DNA from: Gammaproteobacteria bacterium
GTDB taxonomy: Bacteria > Pseudomonadota > Gammaproteobacteria > Steroidobacterales > GCA-2729495
Assembly: GCA_030583605.1 (NCBI GenBank)
Contig: CP129466.1
Coordinates: forward strand, 3,107,001 to 3,171,000
DNA: 64,000 bases
Direction of reading: 5' to 3'
Part shown: one piece after another, positions 1-12,260 of the stretch
Numbering within the stretch: the first letter of the stretch is position 1
How the letters are laid out: each line of letters begins with the position of its first letter
Notes under the pieces: generated by a model
What the model was told of the DNA's origin: nothing
Seen by the model: the letters and a program-made list of their open reading frames with translations, nothing else
Database searches by the model: none
Made by a program: the position numbers and the translations under genes

Positions 1-197
1 CCAACGTTGCGTTGCTCGACGCCGAGGTGGCGAACAACTCCGTCACCATCGACGCCTCCGGAGCGCACTACGAGACCAACAACAACATCAGCGAATCCTT
101 CAACGATGCCTCTGGTATCAACGTGGTGGGCCAGAACCTGGGCCACAACAGCCAGATCCAGCAGAACGTGAACGTGCAGGCCAACATCGAGCTCTGA
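1..197 (+). CDS. Fap-like functional amyloid subunit, C-terminal part (5' end outside window)
   Basis: The reading frame is open from base 3 and stops at 197, so only the last 64 residues are visible. They are rich in Asn, Gln, Ser and Val and short of aromatic residues. The segment NDASGINVVGQNLGHNSQIQ resembles the Fap amyloid repeat, which has an ASG-x-NVA core followed by a glycine turn and a Q-x-N strand. In Pseudomonas, FapB and FapC carry such repeats and assemble into extracellular fibrils. The downstream C39 peptidase and FapF-like pore support this reading. Whether this is the major fibre subunit or a nucleator cannot be told from the C-terminus. A strong hairpin follows the stop codon. 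Confidence 0.75.
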   Translation, partial: NVALLDAEVANNSVTIDASGAHYETNNNISESFNDASGINVVGQNLGHNSQIQQNVNVQANIEL

Positions 198-241
198 TGG
201 GGCAGGCACACGGGACGACCTGATCGAGAGTGAGCACCGAC

Positions 242-272
242 GGGTGGGCGGGGGTTTCCCCGCCCACCCTTT
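242..272 (+). terminator. GC-rich hairpin between two amyloid subunit genes (attenuator-like)
   Basis: A perfect 12-bp stem (242-253 pairing with 258-269) closes a GTTT loop and is followed by only three T residues. It lies 44 bases after the stop of the first subunit gene and 43 bases before the next start. With so short a U tract it is more likely a partial terminator or an mRNA 3'-end stabiliser than a full stop. That would raise the amount of the upstream subunit over the secretion genes; this role is inferred. Confidence 0.6.
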
Positions 273-314
273 CGGCCCAGATAGAAAGACAGCAGGACGC
301 AACGGTTCACCGAC

Positions 315-719
315 ATGGCTGACAGGCGACAAGGGATTTCGGGACTGGCAGCGCTCGCGGCGCTGATGGGGGTCACGGTGGCCCCGGTGACGGTCCTGGC
401 TGATGAAGACCTCATCACGCTGCCGCAGTCCACGGCGGAGTCGCCGGCCCTGACTCTGGCTGCAGAACCCGTATCCGACGCAGTGCTCGACACCGAGAGC
501 GCCAAGGCACGAATCGAGATCGACAAGATCGTCGTCAACGACCAGGACCTGCATGGCGTGGTGCAGGGCAACGTGGCACTCAATACCGTCTCCGGGAACA
601 ACACGATCGCCGGTGAGGCCTTCCAGGACACGGCCGGATTCGTGACGGTGATCCAGAATACGGGTAATAATGTCCTGATCCAGAATTCGACGATCGTGAA
701 CGTTGCCCTCGATCCCTGA
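315..719 (+). CDS. Small exported Fap-like amyloid-associated subunit
   Basis: A 134-residue protein with a clear Sec signal peptide: basic start, then a hydrophobic run through about residue 29 ending V-L-A. The mature part is about 100 residues, rich in Asn, Val and Thr. Near the C-terminus (residues 111-128) it has T-V-I-Q-N-T, three residues, V-L-I-Q, then S-T-I-V. The same pattern recurs at the C-terminus of the coiled-coil protein at 1546-2772. It is shorter than a typical FapC and has no obvious tandem repeat, so a minor subunit or nucleator (FapB- or FapE-like) is more likely. Position between a subunit gene and the C39 peptidase supports a Fap role; which Fap protein it matches is uncertain. 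Confidence 0.65.
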   Translation: MADRRQGISGLAALAALMGVTVAPVTVLADEDLITLPQSTAESPALTLAAEPVSDAVLDTESAKARIEIDKIVVNDQDLHGVVQGNVALNTVSGNNTIAGEAFQDTAGFVTVIQNTGNNVLIQNSTIVNVALDP

Positions 720-820
720 TTCGGGGACGCAGATACTGTCGAGGAATGCCGGCGCCGGGGCCGGGCAAACCTGAAGCGCAGCGAGGATCCCGGCAGCAGA
801 TCACCGCCAAGGAGAGCCAG

Positions 821-1537
821 ATGCAGTCACATCCCGCAGCGAGGCGCCCGCTGGCGACCGCCGGGATGGCCGCCCTCGCCTCCTTCTGGCTGACCGCGAG
901 CGCAATGGCCGGGTCCGTCTGGCTCCCGGGCATGGAAGGCGTGAGCAACGTTGCGGTCAGGAGCATCCAGGAACGCAAGTTCGACCGCGTGGTACGCCAG
1001 CAGTACGACTTCAGCTGCGGCTCGGCCGCACTCGCCACGCTCCTCACCTATCACTACGAAGACGCCACGGACGAACCCAAGGCGTTCCGCGCGATGTTCG
1101 ACAAGGGCGACCAGGAGAAGATCGCGCAAGTCGGCTTCTCGTTGCTGGACATGAAGAATTACCTGGAGGCCAACGGCTACCAGGCCGACGGCTACCAGGC
1201 ATCGCTCGAGACGCTCGTCGACGCCAAGGTGCCGGCGATCGCACTCATCAATTACCGTGGCTACCGGCACTTTGTCGTGGTCAAGGGCGTCACCGCGGAA
1301 GACGTCATCATCGGCGACCCCTCGCTCGGACTGCGCAGCATCCCACGCGCCGAATTCAAGGGCATGTGGGAGAACGGCATACTGTTCATCATCCGCAACA
1401 AGGCGGCGGTCGGGCAGCGCAACTTCAACGCAGACGCCGACTGGGGCCGTATTCTCAAGGCGCCGCTCGGCCTGGCGGTGGATCGCGAGAGCCTCGGCAC
1501 CCTGACCGTGCTGAGCCAGGGCTTCGGGTTGCTGTAG
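821..1537 (+). CDS. fapD: Exported C39-family cysteine peptidase, FapD-like
   Basis: A 238-residue protein. I chose ATG 821 because AAGGAG lies seven bases before it and the protein then begins with a signal peptide (residues 1-30, ending A-M-A). The papain-like C39 triad is visible: Cys66 in Q-Y-D-F-S-C-G-S-A-A, His150 in Y-R-G-Y-R-H-F, and Asp166 in I-I-G-D-P. C39 domains in bacteriocin exporters cleave leaders; here the domain stands alone and is exported, as in FapD, which is needed for amyloid subunit processing or secretion in Pseudomonas. It ends nine bases before the next start, so the two genes are almost certainly co-transcribed. Family assignment is firm; equivalence to FapD rests on the neighbours. 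Confidence 0.85.
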   Translation: MQSHPAARRPLATAGMAALASFWLTASAMAGSVWLPGMEGVSNVAVRSIQERKFDRVVRQQYDFSCGSAALATLLTYHYEDATDEPKAFRAMFDKGDQEKIAQVGFSLLDMKNYLEANGYQADGYQASLETLVDAKVPAIALINYRGYRHFVVVKGVTAEDVIIGDPSLGLRSIPRAEFKGMWENGILFIIRNKAAVGQRNFNADADWGRILKAPLGLAVDRESLGTLTVLSQGFGLL

Positions 1538-1545
1538 GCCGCCGC

Positions 1546-2772
1546 ATGCGCAAGACGACGCAAGCTGCCGATACCGACCTCGACGCACTGGTTGCGCGGT
1601 ACGCACCGGTCGGCCGCAAGGTTCGCCGCGAACGGCGGCTGCGGCGCTCGGCGCTGGCGCTGGGACTGCCGTTGGTGGCCGGTCTTGCCCTCGTCGTATG
1701 GCAATGGCCCGGAACGATGCGTACAGAGGCTCCGGCCGCTGCGCAGGGCGGGCCTTCCGGCGATGCCGCCGCCCGCATCGAAAGCGCCTTGGCCGAGTTC
1801 CGTGAACTGAAGCAACTGGTGAGCGCCGAGACCGGCGCACTCAGCACCCAGCGGGCCGAACTCGCCCGGCAGCGCCAGGCCTTCGAGGAGCGCGGCGAGA
1901 AATTGCTTGCGCAGCTCGACGCCGTCAACACGCAGAGCGCCACGCTTGCTGCACAGCTGCGCCAGTTCGAGGAGCAGCGTAACCGCCTCGACCAGACCCT
2001 GGCACGGGTGGATGCAGAGCGGCGCGAACTCGACAACCGCCAGGCGCGCAGCGCGCGTGCGCAACCCGGCCTCGAACAGCAGCTTGCCGAAATCGAGCGC
2101 CAGCGGCGCAGCCTGGAGGACCAGCAGCAGCAGGTGCGCAAGCAGGGCGAACTGCTGGCCCAGGAGATCGCGCGCATCAACACACAACGGGTCGAGCTGG
2201 AACGCCAGCGCGAGACGATCGAGCAGCAGCGCGAGGAAGTGAAGGCGCTGCTCAACCAGATCCGCGAAGTCAGCCTGAACCGCCTGCGCGACAAGCAGCG
2301 CTCGCAGCCGGGCGTCGACGATGCGGAGGAAGCCGTCGCCAGGGCGGACGAGACCCCCGCGGCGCTCGCCACCCTCGCTGCCGTGGACGAAGGCACACTT
2401 GGCGAGATGCGGGGCGGCCTCGATGTCGGCCGGGATTTCTCCGTCTCCATCGGCGTAACCCGGACAGGCACCGTCAATGGCATCGAGCAGTTCACCTCCG
2501 CGCTCTACGTCGATGACCTGATGCAGATCAACGGCAGCGGGTTGCCCCAGATCGATGCCGTGATGATCCAGAACGGCGCGGGCAACCTCGTCACCCCGGA
2601 TGCGCTCGGCAACATCGCGCCGAACGTCGCGACGATCATCCAGAACACCCTCGACGGCCAGGTCCTGCAGACCCAGACCATCATGGATGTCTCCCTGCAG
2701 AACGTCTCGCAGATCACCCAGGGCATATCCCAGAGCCAGGCAGTCGGTCAGAGCCTGTCGTTGCAACGCTGA
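1546..2772 (+). CDS. Membrane-anchored coiled-coil protein with Fap-subunit-like C-terminus
   Basis: A 408-residue protein. A short basic cytoplasmic head is followed by one membrane segment (about residues 35-55). Next comes a long coiled coil (about 80-260), very rich in Glu, Gln, Arg and Ala, with repeated R-Q-x-x-x-E patterns. The last 110 residues change character to Asn, Gln, Ile, Val and Thr. There, T-I-I-Q-N-T (363-368) and a following Q-T-I-M-D-V match the C-terminus of the small subunit at 315-719. The expected topology is inner membrane inside, coiled coil across the periplasm, amyloid-like tip outward. Its place is that of fapE, but FapE is a soluble fibre component without such a coiled coil. 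Its role is unknown: periplasmic guide, nucleation platform or bridge to the pore are possible. Confidence 0.7.
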   Translation: MRKTTQAADTDLDALVARYAPVGRKVRRERRLRRSALALGLPLVAGLALVVWQWPGTMRTEAPAAAQGGPSGDAAARIESALAEFRELKQLVSAETGALSTQRAELARQRQAFEERGEKLLAQLDAVNTQSATLAAQLRQFEEQRNRLDQTLARVDAERRELDNRQARSARAQPGLEQQLAEIERQRRSLEDQQQQVRKQGELLAQEIARINTQRVELERQRETIEQQREEVKALLNQIREVSLNRLRDKQRSQPGVDDAEEAVARADETPAALATLAAVDEGTLGEMRGGLDVGRDFSVSIGVTRTGTVNGIEQFTSALYVDDLMQINGSGLPQIDAVMIQNGAGNLVTPDALGNIAPNVATIIQNTLDGQVLQTQTIMDVSLQNVSQITQGISQSQAVGQSLSLQR

Positions 2773-2857
2773 TTATCCTGGCCGCTTCCCGTCTGCTCCT
2801 CGTCACCGTGTACAATGCCGACGACTCGGCCGGCGGCCGTTTGCACGGAGTACCGTC

Positions 2858-4180
2858 ATGAGAAGCTCTCGCCTCGTCTTGCTGCTGGCGTCGGCAGGCA
2901 TGGCGCTTGCAGGCGCCGCCCGCGCTGCGGAGCCCGACAATGTGCCCGCGAATACGAATGCCGATCGCGAACAGGCACACGCGGAGCTTCGCCAGAAGAT
3001 GCAGGCCATCAACGAGCAACAACGCGAGCTGCTCGAGAAGATGGCCGAGATGGACGTCCAGCGGCGCGAGCTGGAACTCATGATGATGAAGGTCGAGGAC
3101 CCGGACGCCTACCGCGGCGGACAGGACACCTCCGATGCACCACCGGTGGTCGGCGCCGAGCAGAAAGCGGAGAAGGAGCAATCCGAGGCGCTCCGGCCCG
3201 AGATTCCGCGAGTCAGCTTCGACGTGGGCGGCGTGCTCACGCCAAAAGGCCGCCTGGTCCTGGAACCGTCCTTCCAGTACCTGTATTCCGCCGTCGACAA
3301 GATCTCCATCGAAGGATTCGCGATCCTGCCCGCACTGCTCATCGGCGTGATCGACGTCTTTGAGGCCGACCGGGACACCTACATCGCCGCGTTGTCCGCG
3401 CGCTATGGCATCACCAACCGCTGGGAGGTCGAGCTCCGGGCGCCTTACCTCTGGCGGCGTGACACCACCCGCAGCCGCGAGTTTCTCCAGGGCCAGGGCG
3501 GCACCAACGTCCAGGAGACCAGCCGCAACGCGGACGGCAATGACTTCGGCGACATCGAACTCGGCATCCGCTACCAGTTCCCGAAATGGGCGGACTGGCC
3601 ATACCTGACCGCCAACCTGCGCATCAAGGCCGACAACGGCACCGACCCGTTCGAACTGGCAGCCCGCGCCAGCCTGTCGGGCACGCCGGAGACCTTCGAC
3701 GAACTGCCGACCGGCTCCGGGTTCTGGAGCCTGAACCCGAGCGTTACGTTCATCTATCCCTCCGATCCGGTGGTGTTCTTCGGCAACTTCGGCTACCTCT
3801 ACACCGTGGAAGACGACAAGGGCGTCGGACCGCTCCTGCCGCCGACACCGCCGGCGACCGAGCCCGCCCCGGCGTATGCCTTCGGCGACGTCGATCCCGG
3901 CGATGCACTGCGCTTCAATTTCGGCATGGGCTTCAGCCTGAACGACCGCTCCTCGTTCAGCTTGAGCTACTCGCTCGACATCTTCGACGAAACCGAGATC
4001 GAGTACGCCTCGGAGCAGAAGGTCGCCGGCTCGGACGTCACGGTCGGCAAGTTCCTGATGGGTTATTCGCTCCGGCTGGCGAACGGCTCGCCCCTCAACC
4101 TGTCGATCGGCATCGGCGCCACCGAAGACGCGCCGGATACCGACATCACCTTCCGCCTGCCGTTCAACTACCTGCATTGA
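2858..4180 (+). CDS. fapF: FapF-like outer-membrane amyloid secretion pore
   Basis: A 440-residue protein. ATG 2858 is preferred because it gives a proper signal peptide (residues 1-23, ending A-R-A). A short coiled coil follows (about 35-75), rich in Gln and Glu. From about residue 125 there are alternating amphipathic strands, starting with G-V-L-T-P-K-G-R-L-V-L-E-P-S, and the C-terminal residues F-N-Y-L-H fit an outer-membrane barrel. Signal peptide, coiled coil and barrel is the FapF order. FapF is a trimeric pore whose helical plug gates secretion of amyloid subunits. No promoter is obvious in the 85-base gap after the coiled-coil gene, so it may belong to the same operon. Confidence 0.85.
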   Translation: MRSSRLVLLLASAGMALAGAARAAEPDNVPANTNADREQAHAELRQKMQAINEQQRELLEKMAEMDVQRRELELMMMKVEDPDAYRGGQDTSDAPPVVGAEQKAEKEQSEALRPEIPRVSFDVGGVLTPKGRLVLEPSFQYLYSAVDKISIEGFAILPALLIGVIDVFEADRDTYIAALSARYGITNRWEVELRAPYLWRRDTTRSREFLQGQGGTNVQETSRNADGNDFGDIELGIRYQFPKWADWPYLTANLRIKADNGTDPFELAARASLSGTPETFDELPTGSGFWSLNPSVTFIYPSDPVVFFGNFGYLYTVEDDKGVGPLLPPTPPATEPAPAYAFGDVDPGDALRFNFGMGFSLNDRSSFSLSYSLDIFDETEIEYASEQKVAGSDVTVGKFLMGYSLRLANGSPLNLSIGIGATEDAPDTDITFRLPFNYLH

Positions 4181-4232
4181 CCGGAAAGCGCGAGCGGTCC
4201 CTCGGGGCGACCTGCTGTAGCAACGCGAGCCG

Positions 4233-4344
4233 TAGTTGTCGCGGCTGGCGCCGCTCCTACAGGGCCTCCTTAAGGGTGCGACATAGGCCCCGCGGCCATT
4301 CGGCGTAGTAGTTGTCGCGGCTGGCGCCGCTCCTGCAGGGCCTC
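4233..4344. repeat. Pair of REP-like palindromic repeats
   Basis: A unit of about 36 bases occurs twice (4233-4268 and 4309-4344) with one mismatch (CTCCTACAGG against CTCCTGCAGG). It reads TAGTTGTCGCGGCTGGCGCC, then GCTCC. The core can pair GCGGC with GCCGC. It resembles the GGAGCGGC...GCCGCGAC repeats widespread in Xanthomonadaceae and Pseudomonas. The copies lie between the fapF-like gene and the next gene. No RAYT transposase gene is visible in the window. Confidence 0.7.
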
Positions 4345-4418
4345 GTTCAGCGCCACGGTTGGTCAGCACCCTGCCGGAGCGACGTAAGCCGCGATCGCAG
4401 CGCGCATACAATCCAGTT

Positions 4419-6491
<2,073 letters not shown>

Positions 6492-6593
6492 GAACTGACC
6501 CCATTCTCGGGCATATTTCGCCCTTCCGGCCGCTGCCCCTGCCTTGGTAACCGCTGGCGGCCCACGTACAACACATCCCGATTGGATACCTGC

Positions 6594-7193
6594 ATGGATG
6601 ATCTCGCCACAGACACACAACGAGCAGCCCGCGCAGACCAGCGGCTGGCCTTTTTCCAGCGGTTTCTGCGCCGGCCCCAGCAGGTAGGCTCGGTGATCCC
6701 CAGTTCGCGCTTCCTGGAGCGCCGACTGGTCAAGATCAGCGCGGTCGGCGAGGCCGCTACGGTGATCGAACTCGGGCCCGGCACGGGCGGTACGACCCGT
6801 GCGCTGCTGCGCGCGCAGTCACCCACCTCACGCCTGCTGGCGGTCGAGATCGACGGGCATTTCGCTGCGATGCTGCGTCGCGAAATCCGCGATCCCCGCC
6901 TGATCGTGCACGAGGGCAGCGCCGAGCAGATCCCGGAGATCCTCGCGCGTTACGGACTGCCGGCACCCGACGTCGTCGTCTCCGGAATTCCGTTCTCGAC
7001 CATGCCGGTTCGGGTCGGTGAAAGCATCCTGCGCGCGGTCCGCGCCTCGCTGGCGCCCGGCGGCCGCTTTATCGCCTACCAGTTTCGCGACCGCGTGGCC
7101 GTGCTGGCCCGGAACATCTTCGGTCGGCCGGAAGTGGACGTCGAACTGTTCAACGTCCCGCCCATGCGGGTCTATCGCTGGCGAAAGAACTGA
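6594..7193 (+). CDS. Class I SAM methyltransferase, phospholipid N-methyltransferase-like (PmtA family)
   Basis: A 199-residue enzyme starting at ATG 6594. The motif V-I-E-L-G-P-G-T-G-G (SAM loop) is near residue 60 and an acidic ribose-binding residue lies in A-V-E-I-D. Before it, Q-Q-V-G-S-V-I-P-S-S-R-F-L is typical of PmtA-type enzymes that make phosphatidylcholine from phosphatidylethanolamine; related proteins were once called rRNA dimethylases. The C-terminus has Y-Q-F-R-D followed by basic residues, suiting a membrane-surface enzyme. The substrate is inferred from family similarity; a different lipid or small-molecule acceptor is possible. Confidence 0.75.
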   Translation: MDDLATDTQRAARADQRLAFFQRFLRRPQQVGSVIPSSRFLERRLVKISAVGEAATVIELGPGTGGTTRALLRAQSPTSRLLAVEIDGHFAAMLRREIRDPRLIVHEGSAEQIPEILARYGLPAPDVVVSGIPFSTMPVRVGESILRAVRASLAPGGRFIAYQFRDRVAVLARNIFGRPEVDVELFNVPPMRVYRWRKN

Positions 7194-7252
7194 ACCGCGA
7201 CTGAGGGCCACTCGCAGGATGCCGCGGTCGGCGCTGGCTGCGGAAACGCGCC

Positions 7253-9439
<2,187 letters not shown>

Positions 9440-9443
9440 GGCC

Positions 9444-10274
9444 TCACCAGGGGATGGGCTTGCCGTCCACGTTGATCGGAATGCCCTGGTCCTCGATGGT
9501 CAGCGCGGCCACCAGCTGGTAGAGGCTCGCGGCACTTTCCGCCGGCGTCAGGGATTTCCCGGTGTAACCGGATTCGGCCAGCAGGTCGGTGCCCACCATG
9601 CCCGGAGCGAGTAACGCCACGATGACGCCGCGCGGCTGCAAATCGTTGCGCAGGGCGCGCATTCCCATGTTCAGGGCCGCCTTGCTCATCTGGTAGAAAT
9701 AGAAGCGTGACATCCGCCCCATCAGCGCCAGTGAGCCGAGGCCGCTGGTCATGCCGATGATCTTCCGCTGGTCGCTCGCGGCAACGTGCTCGACGAAGAG
9801 TTCCGACAGCTTCAGAGGCCCGAATACATTGGTTCTCATGACCTGGACGAACAGTTCTTCGTCCAGGTTGCCGAACTGCTGCATCTTGTTGCCGACGTCG
9901 CTGCGGTCACCGAGTATCGCCGCGTTGTTGAACAGCACGTCGATCGGTGTACCCCGGTATTTCCCGGCCAGCCGCTGCATGTCTGCGACATCGGTGACAT
10001 CGAGTTCCTCGACGAGAACCTTCGGGTTGGACTTTGCCAGCGCGTTCAACTCCGCCGCCTTCGCCGGCGTGCGACAGGTCGCAATCACGTTCCAGCCCCG
10101 GCCCGCGTATTCGCGCGCAAGCGCAAGCCCGATGCCACGGTTGGAACCGGTCAGCAGGACGGTCGGGCTGCCCGGATCAGCCACGCTGCCACTCCCGGCG
10201 AAGGACGGCGCCGGCATGAGCGCCAGCCCGAGCAAAACCAGCGCCACCAGGCGCGACACGACGGCAACAGGCAT
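9444..10274 (-). CDS. Exported short-chain dehydrogenase/reductase
   Basis: A 276-residue protein starting at ATG 10274, which has GGAGGTGGCTC directly before it. Residues 1-26 form a Sec-like signal peptide (hydrophobic core ending A-P-S-F-A-G). The Rossmann motif T-G-S-N-R-G-I-G follows at about residue 44, and the catalytic pair is Y-Q-M-S-K near residue 205 after a Ser-containing S-G-L-G-S stretch. All hallmarks of an active SDR are present, but a secreted SDR is odd because NAD(P)H is cytoplasmic. The signal could instead act as a membrane anchor. Coupling to the molybdopterin subunit gene suggests a shared oxidation pathway; the substrate is unknown. Confidence 0.85.
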   Translation of the reverse strand: MPVAVVSRLVALVLLGLALMPAPSFAGSGSVADPGSPTVLLTGSNRGIGLALAREYAGRGWNVIATCRTPAKAAELNALAKSNPKVLVEELDVTDVADMQRLAGKYRGTPIDVLFNNAAILGDRSDVGNKMQQFGNLDEELFVQVMRTNVFGPLKLSELFVEHVAASDQRKIIGMTSGLGSLALMGRMSRFYFYQMSKAALNMGMRALRNDLQPRGVIVALLAPGMVGTDLLAESGYTGKSLTPAESAASLYQLVAALTIEDQGIPINVDGKPIPW

Positions 10275-10397
10275 GAGCCACCTCCGGGGCAAAGAGGAGC
10301 AGTCTAGGCCAGACCACGGGCACCCTACGGCAACGGCAACGGTGCTGCCCGCGTGCCGGTACGCAGTCCACCGTGGGGCGGTGAGGTCCTGCGGGTG

Positions 10398-12035
10398 TCA
10401 CAGCACGGCACCGCCGCCGGATGCGCCCGGTCCGGCCCGGCGGTAACTCGCCGGATCGAGAGGATCGCCCTCGCCCCGGTAGCGCGCGATGTCGGGATAG
10501 GGAAACAGCGGACGGCGCAGCAACACCTCGCCGGTGGGCGGGAATCGGGGCTGCCTTGCGGTTACCGGGCGACTGTCGCTCGTGCGCGTGGCGACGAGCA
10601 TGTCGGGTGCCACATCGAGCTCGACCCAGCGCTCGAGTGCGGCCAGATAATCGACGTCACCCGCACCGGGCCCGCCGCCACAATGGCCGACACCCGGCAG
10701 CATGAACAGGCGGGCAAACCGGCCGAGCGCTGCTTCTCCCCCGTTCTCCTGCACGGCCCGGCGCCAATACTCGATCGTATGGGAAGGCTGCAGGCTCTCA
10801 TCAGCCCAGCCGTGATACACGATCAGCCGGCCATCGCTGGCCTCGAAGCGCGCCAGATCCGGCGTGAACCCGACGCGCCCGGCGGCGGCAGCCAGCCGCG
10901 GAGGGTCGCGTTCGAAATCGAACTCGATGGCATCGCGGGTGGCAGGCGGATCGGGTTCGAACGCGTGATAGCGCAGCCAGTCCTGGCCGGTGCTGCGAAA
11001 GCGCGGCGGCTGACCGTCACTACCGAGCAACTGCCGCGGCCACGCCAGCTCACTGCCGACAGCGGCGCCGAGCGAGTGGCGCACGCCGACGCCCATTGGC
11101 GGCCCGCGGTAGATTTTCAGCGCAGCGCCCACCTGCTCAGGGCTGAGGCAATCGCTGTTGCCCCCCGCAACACACGCGAGCGACTCCGGCGAAAAGTCGC
11201 AGTGCTGCGGATCGCCGATGATGCCGTCGGTGAGACCGTCGCTGCTGTCGCAGGCCGCAAGCGCGGCTGCGTGCAACAGGCGGGCCTCCCGCTCGCCGAG
11301 GAGCGGCGTGCCGTCGGCCGCGGTATTGGCCCGGTCTGCCCAGATCATGTACGGCACGGACAACGTCTGGTGAAACGGCGCACCGGCGATGATGCCATCG
11401 AAGTCGTCCGGGTAACGCTGTGCGGCCACCAGCGCCTGGCGCCCACCGGTCGAGCAACCCCGGAAGTAAGCGCGTTGCTCGTGCTCTCCGTAGAACGCAT
11501 GCAGCAGCGCCTTGGCGAGCAGGGTCGTGACATGCACCGCGCGATGCCCGAAATCGGTTTCGAGTTGCGGGTTGTCATAGGCCCAGCGGCTGTCAGGATC
11601 CTTGTCGTCGCTGTGCCCACCGTCGGTGGTGGCGGTGGCGTAGCCGCGCACCACCGCATCTTCCATCTGGTCGGCACGAATGCTGCCGCACAGTCCATAA
11701 CAACCGGTGACCAACAGCTTGCCGTTCCATCCCTCGAGCGGCAGCCAGGTCTCGACCCTGACTTCCGGGGCGATGGTGCCGCTGACCCGGCACCGCGCCG
11801 GAAGGCCGTCGGCTGCCGGCAGCAGTTCGCCACGCAGCGTCACGGCGCTGCCCACTGCCTCGCCGAAATCAAGCGCGGCCAGGACCGCGCACGCATCCGC
11901 ACCGGCCGCCGATTCCTGGGCAACGGCGGGCAGCGACAGCAGCAGCACGAGCAGCATCTGGCCCAGGGCGACGCATGGCCGCGGCGGGGTGGCAGCGTGC
12001 CGGCGCGCAGCCTGCGGGTACAGTCGCGATGACAT
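10398..12035 (-). CDS. Tannase/feruloyl esterase family hydrolase, exported
   Basis: A 545-residue protein; ATG 12035 is preferred over an upstream TTG. A signal peptide spans about residues 20-40 (L-L-V-L-L-L-S-L-P-A-V-A). The nucleophile elbow is G-C-S-T-G-G-R, followed by Q-A-L, the tannase-family form of G-x-S-x-G. The downstream H-G-W-A-D-E-S and G-V-G-H-C-G-G supply the catalytic Asp and His. The Cys next to the Ser and the Cys before the last His segment are expected to form the family's structural disulphide. Members cleave galloyl or feruloyl esters and related aromatic esters. Start and signal are slightly uncertain because no strong ribosome-binding site is visible. Confidence 0.88.
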   Translation of the reverse strand: MSSRLYPQAARRHAATPPRPCVALGQMLLVLLLSLPAVAQESAAGADACAVLAALDFGEAVGSAVTLRGELLPAADGLPARCRVSGTIAPEVRVETWLPLEGWNGKLLVTGCYGLCGSIRADQMEDAVVRGYATATTDGGHSDDKDPDSRWAYDNPQLETDFGHRAVHVTTLLAKALLHAFYGEHEQRAYFRGCSTGGRQALVAAQRYPDDFDGIIAGAPFHQTLSVPYMIWADRANTAADGTPLLGEREARLLHAAALAACDSSDGLTDGIIGDPQHCDFSPESLACVAGGNSDCLSPEQVGAALKIYRGPPMGVGVRHSLGAAVGSELAWPRQLLGSDGQPPRFRSTGQDWLRYHAFEPDPPATRDAIEFDFERDPPRLAAAAGRVGFTPDLARFEASDGRLIVYHGWADESLQPSHTIEYWRRAVQENGGEAALGRFARLFMLPGVGHCGGGPGAGDVDYLAALERWVELDVAPDMLVATRTSDSRPVTARQPRFPPTGEVLLRRPLFPYPDIARYRGEGDPLDPASYRRAGPGASGGGAVL

Positions 12036-12260
12036 GGTCAAGCCGCATCGGCAAAGATGGCACGTTGCCGCAGCCCCTGCGGGCGGTCAAGGCGGCTCGA
12101 CGACAACGGCAGCAATGAATTCGCCACGCTGTCGACCGCTCGACGTCAGCGCCCCTTGCCTGGCGGCCCGGTCCGGGTGTTACCGAAGGACCTGCGCCGG
12201 CTGCTGCGCCGCGAAAGCGCGCGGTTGGCCGGGGCCGGTTTCATTGCCTACACTGGCGGC

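Noticed and set aside
827..1840. Long minus-strand reading frame opposite the C39 peptidase gene
   Set aside because: It is very rich in Arg and lies opposite real coding sequence with a proper ribosome-binding site, signal peptide and catalytic residues. High-GC genes commonly leave such open antisense frames.
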